64,000 bases of DNA from NCBI RefSeq assembly GCF_008064665.1, contig NZ_VRZA01000004.1, forward strand, positions 395,505 to 459,504, read 5' to 3'. The stretch is from Parahaliea maris. Lineage in GTDB: Bacteria > Pseudomonadota > Gammaproteobacteria > Pseudomonadales > Halieaceae. The notes under the pieces are model-generated. The model did not search any database. It had not been told where the DNA came from and saw nothing but the letters and a program-made list of their open reading frames with translations. Shown here piece by piece: positions 51,638 to 60,524 of the stretch. Numbering within the stretch: position 1 is the stretch's first letter; every line of letters starts with the position of its first letter. A program made the position numbers and the translations under genes.

Positions 51638-52653
51638 GCCGGCAACCTCGCTGCATCCCGGGCGTGCCACAGGCGCTCGGCTTCCACCGTGGCCTCGCTG
51701 GCCTCCAGCTCCGGGCGCAGCAACATCAGCGCGCTGGCGCAGGTCGACAGGGTGGCCAGCAGGCCGTATTCATTGCGCTCTTCGTCGCGCCACAGGCTGC
51801 GCAGTGGCGCCACGTCGGGCTGTTCGACGGCCGCGACACGATCCCCCAGGGCGCGCTGGAATGTGGCCTCTATCCCTTCACCTTGACGCTGGAACAGCAG
51901 GCGGGTGTTGGCCTGGGGTTTTACCTCGACCTCGCCGCTGTCGCCCTTGAACACCAGGGAGGCGGGCTGGCCCAGTAGCCTGTCGGCCTCCAGGTGCAGC
52001 GCGGCATAGGCGGGGTGGAAGATACTCTGGATGCTGGCCGGGGCATTCAGCGGGTTGAGCATGCGGGCAAAGGTATTGACCGGGGAGCGCAGCCCCAGCA
52101 GCGACTTGAACTGCATGATCTGGTACAGGCCGGGACAGAAGTGCTCGAGAGACAGGTAGCTAAGGCCTTCGCCGGCGAGCTGTGCATCCACCTGCTGCCA
52201 GTTATTCGCCACCGGTAACCCGAGCTGGGCCATCGCCTGTTCGGTGTACAGGCGCCCGGCGGTGTGGCCGCCGGCGCCGTGCAGGAATACCCGGTAGCCC
52301 GCCTGGTTGAGCAGCAGGATCGCCAGCAGGAACCAGGGGTGCTGGTGTTTTTTGCCGGCATAGCTGGACCAGTCGAGGTCCGCCGCACCGGTTGGGGCGT
52401 TGGGCTCCATGCAGTCGCGACAGGCTTCCACGAACCCGGCGAGCTCCGCCCCGGATTCCTCCTTGACCCGCAGCAACATCAGGAAGGCACCCAGCTGCAG
52501 CGGCTCTACCTCGCCGCGCAGGATCATGCCGAAGGCATCGCGGGCCTCGTCCTGGGTGAGGGAGCGGGTGCCGGTCTTGCCCTTGCCGAGAATGCGGACA
52601 TAGGGTGCGAAGGGATGCTCGGCGGTAACGGCTGCGAGCGGTGCTGAGGCCAT
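51628..52653 (-). CDS. ybiB: YbiB-like glycosyltransferase family 3 (TrpD-like DNA-binding) protein
   Basis: 341 aa. Anthranilate phosphoribosyltransferase-like fold: N-terminal LRVKEESGAELAGF helices, then a phosphoribosyl-like region with FLHGAGGHTAG where TrpD has GTGG. Because the PRPP-binding motifs are altered, this belongs to the YbiB/TrpD2 family, whose members bind nucleic acid non-specifically rather than making tryptophan. It follows tusE by 12 bp. Confidence 0.88.
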   Translation of the reverse strand: MASAPLAAVTAEHPFAPYVRILGKGKTGTRSLTQDEARDAFGMILRGEVEPLQLGAFLMLLRVKEESGAELAGFVEACRDCMEPNAPTGAADLDWSSYAGKKHQHPWFLLAILLLNQAGYRVFLHGAGGHTAGRLYTEQAMAQLGLPVANNWQQVDAQLAGEGLSYLSLEHFCPGLYQIMQFKSLLGLRSPVNTFARMLNPLNAPASIQSIFHPAYAALHLEADRLLGQPASLVFKGDSGEVEVKPQANTRLLFQRQGEGIEATFQRALGDRVAAVEQPDVAPLRSLWRDEERNEYGLLATLSTCASALMLLRPELEASEATVEAERLWHARDAARLPACP

Positions 52654-52665
52654 GGGCTGCGCCTC

Positions 52666-52983
52666 CTAGAGGCAGTTTTCGGGTTTCGGGAGTCCGGCGA
52701 TCTTGCTGCCGATTTTGGCCGGCGAGCCGGGGAACAGGGACAGCAGGTAGATGCTCTTGCCTTTGTCCGGCCCCAGCCTGGCGGCGCAGTATTTTACCAG
52801 AGGGCGCATGGCGGGGGAGGAGTCGAATTCGGCGAAATAGTCGCGCAGCAGCTCGATGACTTCCCAGTGGGCCTGTTCCAGGGTGATGCCCTCTGCGCTG
52901 GCGATCTGGCCGGCGACCTCGGGGCTCCAGTCCTCGAGGTTGCGCAGGAAACCCTCCTTGTCGAATGCTCCGGGTTCCAGCAT
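52666..52983 (-). CDS. tusE: TusE, sulfur-relay protein (DsrC-like)
   Basis: 105 aa. Accepts sulfur from TusBCD and passes it to MnmA for 2-thiolation of tRNA wobble uridine. Conserved blocks: DKEGFLRNLEDWSPEVAGQIA, then EGITLEQAHWEVIELLRDYF and the carboxy-terminal GLPKPENCL with the penultimate functional Cys. Normal length. Next to tusB with a 2-bp gap. Confidence 0.94.
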   Translation of the reverse strand: MLEPGAFDKEGFLRNLEDWSPEVAGQIASAEGITLEQAHWEVIELLRDYFAEFDSSPAMRPLVKYCAARLGPDKGKSIYLLSLFPGSPAKIGSKIAGLPKPENCL

Positions 52984-52985
52984 GT

Positions 52986-53279
52986 TCAGTACCAGGCCAG
53001 CTGCCGGGGAAACTGCTCAGTGAGTTCGACGAAGGTGGCGTAGTCGACTGCCTTTACCCCGGGGCACAGCCGCGGCAGGACGCCGGCCGCGCGGGCGTCG
53101 TCTTGCAGTACATAGAGTGTTGCGCCTGTCGCCAGCAATCGGGTGGCCGCCGGAGAGCCGTCCAGGGCGGCGTACACCCCATTACCCATCAGCAACAGGG
53201 CGTCAGTGGTACCCAGCTGCCCCAGGCACTGCTGGAAGACACCCTGTTCCGGGGCTGCATTGAGCGTGTGCAAAATCAT
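52986..53279 (-). CDS. tusB: TusB, sulfur-relay protein (DsrH-like)
   Basis: 97 aa from ATG 53279 (MILHTLNAAPEQGVFQQCLGQL). Forms the TusBCD hexamer that relays persulfide. TusB lacks a strictly needed catalytic Cys, and the fold is recognised from DALLLMGNGVYAAL and VKAVDYATFVELTEQFPRQLAWY. An upstream in-frame start at 53342 reads a low-quality leader. Fits the tusDCB order. Confidence 0.9.
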   Translation of the reverse strand: MILHTLNAAPEQGVFQQCLGQLGTTDALLLMGNGVYAALDGSPAATRLLATGATLYVLQDDARAAGVLPRLCPGVKAVDYATFVELTEQFPRQLAWY

Positions 53280-53280
53280 C

Positions 53281-53643
53281 TCAGAACCCCAGCAGGTGAT
53301 CGGCCGCCTGCAGCAGTTTGCGCATGCCGTCGCCGTCGACAACGACAGCGCCCTCTGGCAGCGGCATGTCTGTCAGGCCGTATTCGGCGAGTGCGGCGCC
53401 GTCCACGTAGAGCTGGTCGATGTCGTACAGGGGCAGTGAGTCCAGCACCTTGCGATGATTGCGGGTACCCACGTCCGTAGGGTCCTGCTCGGGTAACAAC
53501 TGCAGCACCCCTTCGGCCATGAACAGCAGAGTGGGCGCCATGTCAAAGGCACCCGCCGCCAGGGCGGTATCGAGGGTCGAGCGGGCGAGGCTGTTGCCGT
53601 AGGGCGCGTGACGGCAGACCAGTAGCAACTTTACAGCGCTCAC
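53281..53643 (-). CDS. tusC: TusC, sulfur-relay protein (DsrF-like)
   Basis: 120 aa. Structural member of TusBCD. Conserved LLVCRHAPYGNSLARSTLDTALAAGAF, then VGTRNHRKVLDSLPLYDID and LYVDGAALAEYGL. Overlaps tusD by 4 bp and abuts tusB. Confidence 0.92.
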   Translation of the reverse strand: MSAVKLLLVCRHAPYGNSLARSTLDTALAAGAFDMAPTLLFMAEGVLQLLPEQDPTDVGTRNHRKVLDSLPLYDIDQLYVDGAALAEYGLTDMPLPEGAVVVDGDGMRKLLQAADHLLGF

Positions 53644-54032
53644 GCCTGGCCCCCGAAGGTCAGGACACGGTCACTGGCCACGCTCGCTTCCAGCAGTAGC
53701 CCCAGGCCACCAATGGTGAATCCCTCGGTCACGGTGGGACCGGGCTTCTCATGGCGCTGGGCCTCGGTGGCGTCGAGCAGGCCACGCCGTACAGCGGAAC
53801 TGACGCACAGTACCAGCTCGACACCGGTCTCCCGGGCGAAGGCGCCCCACAGCGCCGGAATATCGCGCTCCCCCTGGGGGGGCACGGTAGTGTCCAGGCC
53901 GTTATTGACCCCGTCATCCAGAAAGAACACCCGTTCAATACTGTGGCCCCGTTCCAGGGCGGCACGGGCAAAGTGCAGCGCGCTGTAGCTGGCGCTGCCG
54001 GGCGGGGCGAGGACGAGGAGGGCGTATTTCAC
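53640..54032 (-). CDS. tusD: TusD, sulfur-relay protein (DsrE-like)
   Basis: 130 aa from GTG 54032 (MKYALLVLAPPGSASYSALHFARAALERGH); the frame extends to 54077, but the added leader lies in the upstream terminator region. First gene of the tusDCBE run. The relay Cys is in ELVLCVSSAVRRGLL (TusD Cys-78 equivalent). FFLDDGVNNGLDTTVPPQGERD and GFTIGGLGLLLEASVASDRVLTFGG complete the family pattern. Confidence 0.93.
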   Translation of the reverse strand: MKYALLVLAPPGSASYSALHFARAALERGHSIERVFFLDDGVNNGLDTTVPPQGERDIPALWGAFARETGVELVLCVSSAVRRGLLDATEAQRHEKPGPTVTEGFTIGGLGLLLEASVASDRVLTFGGQA

Positions 54033-54049
54033 GACGTGTGTGGCGGGCC

Positions 54050-54084
54050 AAAAACAAAAAACCCCGGTGGCAGGCACCGGGGTT
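54050..54084 (-). terminator. Rho-independent terminator of the Bax-inhibitor gene
   Basis: Perfect 10-bp stem AACCCCGGTG / CACCGGGGTT with a 5-base loop (54060-54084). On the minus strand it is followed by TTTTTGTTTT (54059 to 54050), the expected U tract. It lies 20 bp past the stop of the gene at 54105 and overlaps the tusD leader. Confidence 0.85.
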
Positions 54085-54104
54085 CGTGCAGCGCGGGGCG
54101 AGGC

Positions 54105-54791
54105 TCAGTCATCGCCACCCAGGGCGGTCAGCAGGCTCAGCAGGTGGATGAACAGGTTGTAGATGTTCAGGTACAGCGAGACTGTGGCGCGGATGTAGTT
54201 GGTTTCACCGCCGTGGATGATGCGGCTGGTGTCGAACAGGATCAGGCCGGACATGATCATGATCACGGCGGCGTTGATGGTCAGCGCCAGTGCCGGGATC
54301 GCCAGGAAAATATTGGCAATCATGGCCACGACCGCCACGATCAGGCCCACCATCAGGAACCCGCCCATGAAGGAGAAATCCTTGCGGGTGGTGAGGGCGT
54401 AGGCGGACAGGCCAAAGAACACGATGGCGGTACCACCGAGGGCCTGCATGACCAGCGCCGGGCCGCCGGGCATGGCTGCGTAGGCGTTGAGCAGGGGGCC
54501 GAGGGAGGCGCCCATCACGCCGGTGAAGGCGAAAATGGCCCACAGACCCTTGCTGGTGTCTGCCATTTTGTGGACCACGAACAGGAGCCCGAAGCCGACC
54601 AGTGACAGCACCAGAGCGGCACCGTGGGGCAGGCCCATGGCCATGGAAATACCCGCAGTCAGGGCGCTGAAAGCGAGGGTCATACCCAACAGCATGTAGG
54701 TATTCCTCAGCACCTTGTTGGTGCTCACGACAGACTCCATGCCTGCGGTGTTCAGGTTGTACTCACGTTGGTACAGCGGCTTGTTTTGCAT
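54105..54791 (-). CDS. yccA: Bax inhibitor-1/YccA family membrane protein
   Basis: 228 aa with seven hydrophobic helices; BI-1 landmarks include NTYMLLGMTLAFSALTAGISM, FTGVMGASLGPLLNAY and the C-terminal acidic residues in the DTSRIIHGGETNYIRATVSLYLNIYNLFIHLLSLLTALGGDD region, read in parts. The family forms Ca2+/H+-linked channels and YccA interacts with FtsH. Single gene with its own terminator. Confidence 0.93.
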   Translation of the reverse strand: MQNKPLYQREYNLNTAGMESVVSTNKVLRNTYMLLGMTLAFSALTAGISMAMGLPHGAALVLSLVGFGLLFVVHKMADTSKGLWAIFAFTGVMGASLGPLLNAYAAMPGGPALVMQALGGTAIVFFGLSAYALTTRKDFSFMGGFLMVGLIVAVVAMIANIFLAIPALALTINAAVIMIMSGLILFDTSRIIHGGETNYIRATVSLYLNIYNLFIHLLSLLTALGGDD

Positions 54792-55006
54792 CGTTTACTC
54801 CATTGTGCGCAGCACAGTTACTGCGTTCGATACTTGGACCCATAATAAGGCCGGGAATTCCAATTTCAAGCGATGTTTATCGGCATCGAAGGGCTGTAAA
54901 CCCAGTATAGATCAGCTTTTGAGCAGCTTTGCTCCGGTGGCACGGTAATAAATAAGAGGGCTCTGGATCAGGGCGGGCGGTTCCAATTAACTGAGGGCTG
55001 CCATTT

Positions 55007-56824
55007 TTAGTTCAGAACTGCTATTGGGGCGGTTTCGCCGGCGGCACGCGATTGCTGCGCCTGCCACAACTCCGCGTATTTTGCTCCCCGGCGAAGGAGT
55101 TCGGTGTGCGTGCCCTGTTCCACGACCTCGCCCTGGTCCAGCACCAGGATCTGGTCGGCGTCAACCACGGTGGACAGGCGGTGGGCAATGACCAGGCTGG
55201 TGTGCTCCCGGGCCAGCTCCGCCAGGGAGTCAAGGATGGCGCGCTCCGACCTGCTGTCCAGCGATGAAGTGGCCTCGTCGAACACCAGGATAGGGGAGCC
55301 CTTGAGAATGGTGCGGGCAATGGAGACGCGCTGTTTTTCGCCCCCGGAGAGCTTCAGGCCCCGTTCGCCCACCAGCGTATCGCCGCCGTCGGGCAGGCGG
55401 GCGATAAAGGCGTCGAGGTGGGCCAGGCGGATGGCGTTCTCCACCTCCTCGCGGCTGGCATCCACCCGGCCGTAGCGCACGTTCTCGAACAGGGTGTCGT
55501 TAAACAGCACCGTGTCCTGGGGCACGATGCCCACCTGTTCCCGCAGGGAGTGCTGGGTGACCTGGCTGATGTCCTGCCCGCCGATGCGGATGGTTCCTGA
55601 AGAGGGGTCATAGAAGCGAAACAGCAACTTCACGATGGTGGATTTACCGGCGCCACTGGCGCCGACAATGGCGAGTTTCTTGCCGGGCTCGATGGTAAAG
55701 CTGAGTTGGTTGAGAATCGGCCTGTCTTCCTGGTAGGCAAAGCTGACGTTGTCGAAGCTGACGCTGTTGGCGGTACTGTCCAGTACCTGGGCGTCCGGGG
55801 CATCCACCACTGCCGGCCGCAGGGCCAGCAGCTTGAACATGTTCTCGATATTCGCCATCGAGCCCTTGATCTCCCGGTAGACAAAACCGAGGAAGCCCAG
55901 CGGCATGAACAGCTGGATCATGAACTGGTTGATCAGCACAAAATCGCCCAGGGTGATGGCGCCTGCCCGCACCTGCCAGGCCGCGAGGCCAATCACCACG
56001 GTCTGGGCGATGGCAATAATCAGGGCCTGGCCCCCATTCAGGGTGAACAGGGACAGGCGATTCTTGCGCCGGGCCTGCTCCCAAACCGCGAGGGATTCGT
56101 CGTAGCGCCCGGCTTCGTACGCCTCGTTGGCAAAGTACTTCACCGTTTCGAAATTGAGCAGGCTGTCTACCGCCCGGGTATTGCTGATGGAGTCCGCCTG
56201 GTTCATTTCCCGCACGAAGCGGGTGCGCCACTCGGTGGCGCGGAAGGAGAACAGACCATAGGTAACCACCGCGACAACCACCACCACCGAAAATTGCGGG
56301 CCGTAGTTCAGCAGCAGGATGCCCGCCACCATGGCAATTTCGAACAGGGTCGGGGCGATATTGAAAATAAAGAACCGCATCAGGAAACTGATGCCGGTAA
56401 CGCCGCGCTCGATATCCCGGGCCAGGCCACCGGTCTGCCGATTCAGGTGGTAGTCGAGATCCAGGCTGTGGACGTGGCGGAACACCTGCAGGCCGATACG
56501 GCGCATGGCCCGTTCCGTCACCCGCCCGAAAATGGTGTCGCGCAACTCCCCGAAGAACACATTGGCAAAGCGGGCGCCGCCGTAGGCCAGTACCAGGCCG
56601 AGTACCAGCAAAGGGGCCAGTTCGATACCGGCGGTTGCATCCAGGCCGTCGACCAGATGCTTGAGCAGGAAGGGGATGGCGATCACGGCGCCCTTGGCCA
56701 GCAGCAGGCAGGCGAGGGCGGCGATTACTCGCCAGCGGTATTCCCGCAGGATGGGCCAAAGTCGCGACAGGATTCGCCAGTTGAGGGGCCTGTCGTCGTC
56801 GGGAAGGGTCTGGCCGTGGCGCAT
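55007..56824 (-). CDS. Atm1-type ABC exporter (ABCB7/HMT1 family)
   Basis: 605 aa half-transporter from ATG 56824 (MRHGQTLPDDDRPLNWRILSRLWP); the longer frame to 57091 is antisense to the SDR gene. Six-helix membrane domain (about 30-310), then nucleotide-binding domain with Walker A GASGAGKST, signature LSGGEKQR, Walker B ILVFDEATSSLD and HRLSTV. LLNFETVKYFANEAYE is typical of the Atm1/ABCB7 group, which exports glutathione-linked sulfur or metal compounds. The exact substrate is unknown. Confidence 0.9.
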   Translation of the reverse strand: MRHGQTLPDDDRPLNWRILSRLWPILREYRWRVIAALACLLLAKGAVIAIPFLLKHLVDGLDATAGIELAPLLVLGLVLAYGGARFANVFFGELRDTIFGRVTERAMRRIGLQVFRHVHSLDLDYHLNRQTGGLARDIERGVTGISFLMRFFIFNIAPTLFEIAMVAGILLLNYGPQFSVVVVVAVVTYGLFSFRATEWRTRFVREMNQADSISNTRAVDSLLNFETVKYFANEAYEAGRYDESLAVWEQARRKNRLSLFTLNGGQALIIAIAQTVVIGLAAWQVRAGAITLGDFVLINQFMIQLFMPLGFLGFVYREIKGSMANIENMFKLLALRPAVVDAPDAQVLDSTANSVSFDNVSFAYQEDRPILNQLSFTIEPGKKLAIVGASGAGKSTIVKLLFRFYDPSSGTIRIGGQDISQVTQHSLREQVGIVPQDTVLFNDTLFENVRYGRVDASREEVENAIRLAHLDAFIARLPDGGDTLVGERGLKLSGGEKQRVSIARTILKGSPILVFDEATSSLDSRSERAILDSLAELAREHTSLVIAHRLSTVVDADQILVLDQGEVVEQGTHTELLRRGAKYAELWQAQQSRAAGETAPIAVLN

Positions 56825-56933
56825 TGGGTCGCTCGCAGTGGATGGGATGCCATCATTGCAGGGTGGAGTGTGGCCCGCAACTACAGAGGGGTTACACTGG
56901 GAGCAGGTTCTATAGACGACAGGGATGTAAACC

Positions 56934-57878
56934 ATGCAGGTGAGCAGGGGTAATGTCGACCATAAGGTTGTGGCTATGTGGACACCTGTGACGCTTCTGG
57001 TGGCGGCACTCATCGTGCTGCCAGGCAAAGCCCGAGCGGAACAGATGTCCCCCGCGCCAGGCCAGCGCGTCATCCTGGTGACGGGTTCCACCGGCGGCCT
57101 GGGGCGAGAAACCGCGCTGGCCCTGGCCCGGGCGGGTGATCATGTGATCCTCCACGGCCGCAACGAAGAGCGTGCCAGGGAAGTGCTCCAGCAGATAAAG
57201 GACAGCGGCCGCGGTAGCGCCAGGTTCTACCGGGCGGACCTTGCCAGCCTGGAGGAAACCCGTAACCTCGCCACGCGTATTCTCGCGGACTACGAACGGC
57301 TCGATGTCCTCGTCAACAACGCCGGTATCGCACTTTCCGACGAGGCGGGTCGGCGGGTATCGGGTGACGGCTATGAGCTGCATTTCCAGGTGAACTACCT
57401 GGCTGGCTACATGCTGACCAACCTGCTGCTGCCCCTGCTCGAGGCCAGCGCTCCCAGCCGGGTGGTGAACGTCGCCTCGGGGCAGCGCCCCCTGGATTTT
57501 GACGACCTGATGTTCGAGAAGAACTACAAGAGCCTGGATGCCTACCTGCGCAGCAAAAACGCGCAGATCATGATGACCTATGCCATGAAGGATGCACTGG
57601 CGGCCCGCAATATCGTCACCAACGCATTGTTCCCCTCGGGCCTGATGGACACAGACATGGTCATCGACCTGGGTATCGAACCCCAGTCATCGGTGGAAAC
57701 TGGCCGCGACGCGCTGCTGCAACTGATCAATGACGACGTGGGTACCGGGCAGTTCTTCAATGTGTTCGAGGCGGACGAAGCCATTCCCCAGGCCTCCGAC
57801 CCCGAGGCACAAAAGCGGCTGCTCGAGGTGAGCGAAACGTTTACGTCAGTTCCCTATTTCGGATCGGCAGGGCAGTGA
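56934..57878 (+). CDS. Short-chain dehydrogenase/reductase with N-terminal export signal
   Basis: 314 aa (ATG 56934; ATG 56976, MWTPVTLLVAALIVLP, is the alternative). A hydrophobic helix followed by KARAEQ gives a Sec-like cleavage site. The classical SDR fold follows: VTGSTGGLGRETALALA (NAD(P) loop), DVLVNNAGIA, NVASGQ with the Ser, and the catalytic YLRSK (Tyr-x3-Lys). All catalytic residues are intact. An exported SDR is unusual since cofactor is cytoplasmic; the helix could be a membrane anchor instead. Substrate unknown. Confidence 0.82.
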   Translation: MQVSRGNVDHKVVAMWTPVTLLVAALIVLPGKARAEQMSPAPGQRVILVTGSTGGLGRETALALARAGDHVILHGRNEERAREVLQQIKDSGRGSARFYRADLASLEETRNLATRILADYERLDVLVNNAGIALSDEAGRRVSGDGYELHFQVNYLAGYMLTNLLLPLLEASAPSRVVNVASGQRPLDFDDLMFEKNYKSLDAYLRSKNAQIMMTYAMKDALAARNIVTNALFPSGLMDTDMVIDLGIEPQSSVETGRDALLQLINDDVGTGQFFNVFEADEAIPQASDPEAQKRLLEVSETFTSVPYFGSAGQ

Positions 57879-57956
57879 ACCGAGGATGCCTCACTGCGGG
57901 GTACACCCTGTTGGTTTCCAGCGGGATTGATGGAGGCTGATCAAGGTGGCTGCCGA

Positions 57957-58712
57957 ATGAAACTGCCTGGTGTACTGCTGTTTCTCGCTCTGGTGTTCGC
58001 AGCGCCGCTCGACGCCCGGCCAATTGAGCCCGCCGCAGACAGACCGGGTGAGGATTGCATCGTGCTCTTGCACGGACTTGGCCGCACCCAGCTGTCCATG
58101 GTGGATATGGCCTGGGCCTTGCGTAAGGCAGGCTACAACGTCGCCAACATCACCTATCCCTCGCTGCTGTACTCCATCGATGAGCTCGCCGTGATGGCTG
58201 TGAACAAGGGGCTGGCTGAGTGTGTGGAGTTCCGGCCAAGGCACGTCCACTTCGTCACCCACTCCCTGGGCGGCATCCTGGTCCGTGAGTACCTTGCCTA
58301 CCACCGCATCGCGCACCTGGGGCGGGTGGTCATGCTTGGGCCCCCCAATCAGGGCAGCGAGCTGGCGGACTATTATGCCGCGCTGGACTGGCTTGGCTGG
58401 CTGCGGCCCGCAGCCATTGCACAACTGGGAACCGGGCCGGTATCCGTTCCACGACAACTCGGCCCGGTGGACTTTGAACTGGGTGTGATCGCCGGCACCC
58501 TGGCCTGGCGTCCACCGTTGCCGGGGGCGCCGTCGCTACCCAGTGACGGTACCGTGTCAGTGGCCGAAACCCGGGTGGAAGGCACGCGTGATTTTATCCA
58601 GATGCCGGCATCCCACACCTTTATGATGTGGAATGCGGATGTGCAGGGGCAGGTGATCTACTTTCTGCGCAACGGTTCGTTTGCCGCAAGAGAAGGCCTG
58701 ACCGATCACTGA
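57957..58712 (+). CDS. Exported alpha/beta-hydrolase (lipase/PGAP1-like)
   Basis: 251 aa from ATG 57957 (MKLPGVLLFLALVFAAPLDARP), with a short signal peptide. Oxyanion HGLGRT after IVLLHGLG, nucleophile elbow THSLGGILV with Ser, then VVMLGPPNQGSELADYY, a block shared by PGAP1/lipase-like hydrolases. The acid and His (likely SDGTVSV and SHTFMMW) are placed correctly. It probably cleaves an ester or lipid in the periplasm. It follows the SDR gene by about 80 bp on the same strand. Confidence 0.85.
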   Translation: MKLPGVLLFLALVFAAPLDARPIEPAADRPGEDCIVLLHGLGRTQLSMVDMAWALRKAGYNVANITYPSLLYSIDELAVMAVNKGLAECVEFRPRHVHFVTHSLGGILVREYLAYHRIAHLGRVVMLGPPNQGSELADYYAALDWLGWLRPAAIAQLGTGPVSVPRQLGPVDFELGVIAGTLAWRPPLPGAPSLPSDGTVSVAETRVEGTRDFIQMPASHTFMMWNADVQGQVIYFLRNGSFAAREGLTDH

Positions 58713-58823
58713 TGTCGATCCAGCGAGCAGCGCAACCCGGAGCAAGCGGCTATTGGACCCCTCCGGGCGCCGGGATGTGACCAGAGCCGCCTCAGGTCAC
58801 TCGGATACAGTGGGAAGTGTGTC

Positions 58824-59471
58824 TCAGTGTTGACGCTTCATGGTGATCAAGCCCGTAATCGGGCTCGCATAGCCGTTCGGGTCAACGAAGTAGGTTTTGA
58901 AACGCGCAATCACACACTGCATTTCCTGCTGGCGTTTTTGGATAACGCAGTGCAGGTCATTTTCGAAGTCGACCTGGCCTTCAGGGCTCGAAGGATCACG
59001 CCCCGTCAGTTGAATGCCGACAGTGCCGCTCTCGCTGACAGAGTAGACGCCCGATCCCGTTTCCGGAAAGGGAGGGAGCGCTTCGAAGGGTACAGGTGGC
59101 AGCGGCACGATCTCCCCGGACTTGACCACATCGTCAAAGCGCGTGACGTTGCCGGCTCCGTCAAAGGTCATGGTGCCGAGAATTGTGGCCCAGATACCCA
59201 CTACTTCACCGGGTGACACCTGGTCGTGCGGGGGCGCGCCGTCGACAATGAGCGCCGGTATCGGGATTGGCGCGCCAAACTTCAGCATCCCCGACCACAC
59301 GTACGTACCGTTTAGCGCCGAAGCGCTGTAGGGCCCTGGCGATCCGTCGGCGGTTGCGACGGCCGCTGGCAGAATGCCGAACGCGATCACCAGGATGAAG
59401 ACCAGAGATCGCACGCTTCCTGCGTGTGGACGCTGAGAGCATCGGGGCATGGATTTAGAGAGGATTTTCAT
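58824..59471 (-). CDS. Secreted protein of unknown function
   Basis: 215 aa. A basic N-terminus, then a hydrophobic signal ending near AAVATADG. The mature part is Gly/Pro-rich (SASALNGTYVWSGMLKFGAPIPIPALIVDG), with a GTMTFDGAGNVTRFDD strand pattern reminiscent of lipocalin-like or beta-sandwich folds seen in secreted proteins, and two Cys (DLHCVIQKRQQEMQCV) that could pair. No family recognised. Convergent with the hydrolase gene; divergent from the globin. Confidence 0.7.
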   Translation of the reverse strand: MKILSKSMPRCSQRPHAGSVRSLVFILVIAFGILPAAVATADGSPGPYSASALNGTYVWSGMLKFGAPIPIPALIVDGAPPHDQVSPGEVVGIWATILGTMTFDGAGNVTRFDDVVKSGEIVPLPPVPFEALPPFPETGSGVYSVSESGTVGIQLTGRDPSSPEGQVDFENDLHCVIQKRQQEMQCVIARFKTYFVDPNGYASPITGLITMKRQH

Positions 59472-59845
59472 GAGGAACCTCCATCAAATTGAACAGTCAA
59501 TTTCGGGAAGGTTTGAGGGGTAACAACGTATTTTGTGAGTGCAGAGCTGCAGCAACAGGCAGGAGAACCCGCCGCAATCGCCAGGCTCAGGGTTGAGTAT
59601 AGACGCTCTCGCGCTCATGTGGCGGTTTACGTAGGTCGGAGCAGGGGGCTGATTGGATAAATGTTGTTGTGCTGCAAAAACTCAATTCCAAATTCCATAT
59701 GGAAATATGCAACAGAGCACCCCGATGTCGCGGAAGGGGGAGACGCATCGGACAATTTGTCGAAACCGTATCCTCGGTCTACGCTTACAGCCGCTGTATC
59801 CCGAATTTATGATTCCCTAACGGTTCTGTCGAACAAGGACTCGTC
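59472..59845. promoter_or_regulatory. 374-bp divergent intergenic region with a palindrome
   Basis: Between the secreted-protein and globin genes. The only structure seen is a 12-bp perfect palindrome, TTCCATATGGAA, at 59693-59704, which could be an operator. A short frame starting at 59661 has no protein-like character. No convincing promoter was identified by eye. Confidence 0.3.
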
Positions 59846-60352
59846 ATGAACATGAATCCGTCTCGCGCAGCTGTCGTACGTCTCTTTTCCGCATCCCTGG
59901 TCACCGCCGCCTTTTGCTACAGTGGCATGTCGAACGCGCAGTCACTCTATGATGACCTTGGTGGCCAACCTGCCATCGAGTGCTGGATTGATACCGGCCT
60001 CGAGGTCATTACCGGAGATGACCGCATCAATGACTTCTTTGCCGGAGAGCTCAATGCCGGACAAGCGGAGGACTTGAGGACCTCACTGGTCAATTTTGCT
60101 TGTGCTGCAACGGGAGGCCCCTGTGTCTATGTCGGGCGTGACATGTCCTGTGCCCATGGGGGGCTCAGCATTGATCATCACTCCTTCAGCGCTTTCCTCG
60201 AAGACCTTGAAGAAGCAGCGGTCCAGTGTCGCCGCGGCAACAGCGGTTATATGGGAGACCCGGCCTACTCGCAGCTCAATAAGGTCCTGTTGTCCCTGCG
60301 GGCCGTCGTGGTACAGGATGACCCGGGCGAAAATCCGGGTGCATGCCCGTAG
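59846..60352 (+). CDS. Secreted group-1 truncated haemoglobin
   Basis: 168 aa. Sec signal peptide (AVVRLFSASLVTAAFCYSGMSNAQ, cleaved near NAQ), then a trHbN-like domain: SLYDDLGGQPAIECWIDTG, GDDRINDFFAG, LVNFACAATGGPCVYVGRDM and the proximal His in CAHGGLSI. The distal B10 Tyr of trHbN appears to be replaced by a hydrophobic residue. Three Cys in the Cys/Gly-rich E-F region may form disulfides. An exported globin should meet NO or O2 in the periplasm. The C-terminus is Pro/Asp-rich. Confidence 0.82.
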   Translation: MNMNPSRAAVVRLFSASLVTAAFCYSGMSNAQSLYDDLGGQPAIECWIDTGLEVITGDDRINDFFAGELNAGQAEDLRTSLVNFACAATGGPCVYVGRDMSCAHGGLSIDHHSFSAFLEDLEEAAVQCRRGNSGYMGDPAYSQLNKVLLSLRAVVVQDDPGENPGACP

Positions 60353-60524
60353 CGGCGCTTTGACGTAGGCCGGTGAACTCATCCTCTGGCCCGGATAATA
60401 GAGTACAGCTACCGGGCCAGGTGTCGGCCATCGCAGATAACAGGACTTCAGTATTGAGCCCTGATGTCTCGATCTGCTGCCGCCTGTTCAGGATTTAGCG
60501 TGCCTGCCACAAGGGCGTGCTGTG

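Noticed and set aside
59661..59849. 62-residue frame upstream of the globin
   Set aside because: Composition is not protein-like, there is no start context, and it lies within the likely promoter region.
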